NCBI GenBank assembly: GCA_019348395.1
Contig: JAHWJN010000089.1
Location: 1-5,804, forward strand
Origin: Chloroflexota bacterium
GTDB taxonomy: Bacteria; Chloroflexota; Limnocylindria; QHBO01
Length of the DNA stretch: 5,804 nt
Reading direction: 5' to 3'
The first letter of the stretch is position 1; each line of letters begins with the position of its first letter. This document shows positions 5,765-5,804 of this stretch, one piece after another. The translations under genes and the position numbers were made by a program. The notes beneath the pieces are model-generated. The model saw only the letters and a list, made by a program, of their open reading frames with translations. It had not been told where the DNA came from and did not search any database.

Positions 5765-5804
5765 TCACGACCGCGCGCTCGTGAGCTCCCCCTCCTGCCG
5801 CAGC
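5765..5804 (-). pseudogene. Upstream in-frame remainder of the sigma-like gene, split off by a TGA
   Basis: In the frame of the sigma-like gene, 5803-5768 encodes LRQEGELTSARS, then comes TGA (5767-5765), then LFAVATNLVRD. ECF factors commonly read S-x-R-A/S-W-L-F-x-V-A-T-N-L-x-R-D here, so the TGA sits exactly at the conserved Trp. One base (T rather than C at plus-strand 5765) separates TGA from TGG. The reading frame is otherwise intact on both sides, which points to a recent nonsense change or a sequencing error rather than an old decayed gene. The N-terminal half lies outside the window. Confidence 0.65.

Noticed and set aside
5426..5804. TGA decoded as tryptophan (alternative genetic code)
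   Set aside because: uppP and the sigma-like gene both end in TGA at natural family ends, and the Trp codons in uppP, hppA and the Ig/propeller gene are all TGG.
5426..5804. A plain, true sigma-54 (RpoN) gene
   Set aside because: Upstream of the RpoN box there is no sigma-54 core-binding sequence. The LFAVATNLVRDEGRR and LTERDRSALLL segments are typical of ECF sigma-70 factors.

Overview
The window is very GC-rich (roughly 70% by eye) bacterial chromosome, and all four protein genes lie on the minus strand. In transcription order (right to left) they are: the C-terminal part of a sigma-factor-like gene cut by the window edge, a membrane-anchored Ig-like/beta-propeller protein, a membrane proton-pumping pyrophosphatase (hppA) and undecaprenyl-diphosphate phosphatase (uppP). 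GC content, codon use and gene content suit a high-GC lineage such as Chloroflexota or Actinomycetota. This is inference; no gene here fixes the phylum.

Right part (3398-5804): the sigma-like gene ends 9 bases before a protein with one N-terminal membrane anchor, three SbsA-type Ig-like domains and a PD40/TolB-type propeller, so the two probably share a transcript. The sigma-like gene is the most unusual item. Its front half reads like an ECF sigma-70 factor (end of region 2, linker, start of region 4). Its last 30 or so residues instead match the C-terminal helix-turn-helix of sigma-54, including 9 of 10 residues of the RpoN box. It also has an in-frame TGA exactly where ECF factors carry a conserved Trp, so this copy is either interrupted or affected by a one-base error.

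Middle (1019-3397): a 144-base leader with a possible -10 element and a perfect hairpin precedes hppA, whose start is fixed by a GGAGG site. HppA has all the catalytic motifs and the Lys/Thr signature of potassium-independent H+-PPases. uppP starts 9 bases after the hppA stop, so the two look co-transcribed. One gene removes PPi and stores its energy as a proton gradient. The other recycles the lipid carrier of cell-wall synthesis.

Left end (1-163): there is no certain protein gene, but the stretch is well organised. A near-consensus promoter (TTGACT, 17 bases, TACAAT) fires leftwards and is followed by three hairpins, the last with a U6 run. It reads as a small RNA gene of about 90 nt, or a leader/attenuator for a gene beyond the edge. 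The last hairpin should also terminate the hppA-uppP transcript.
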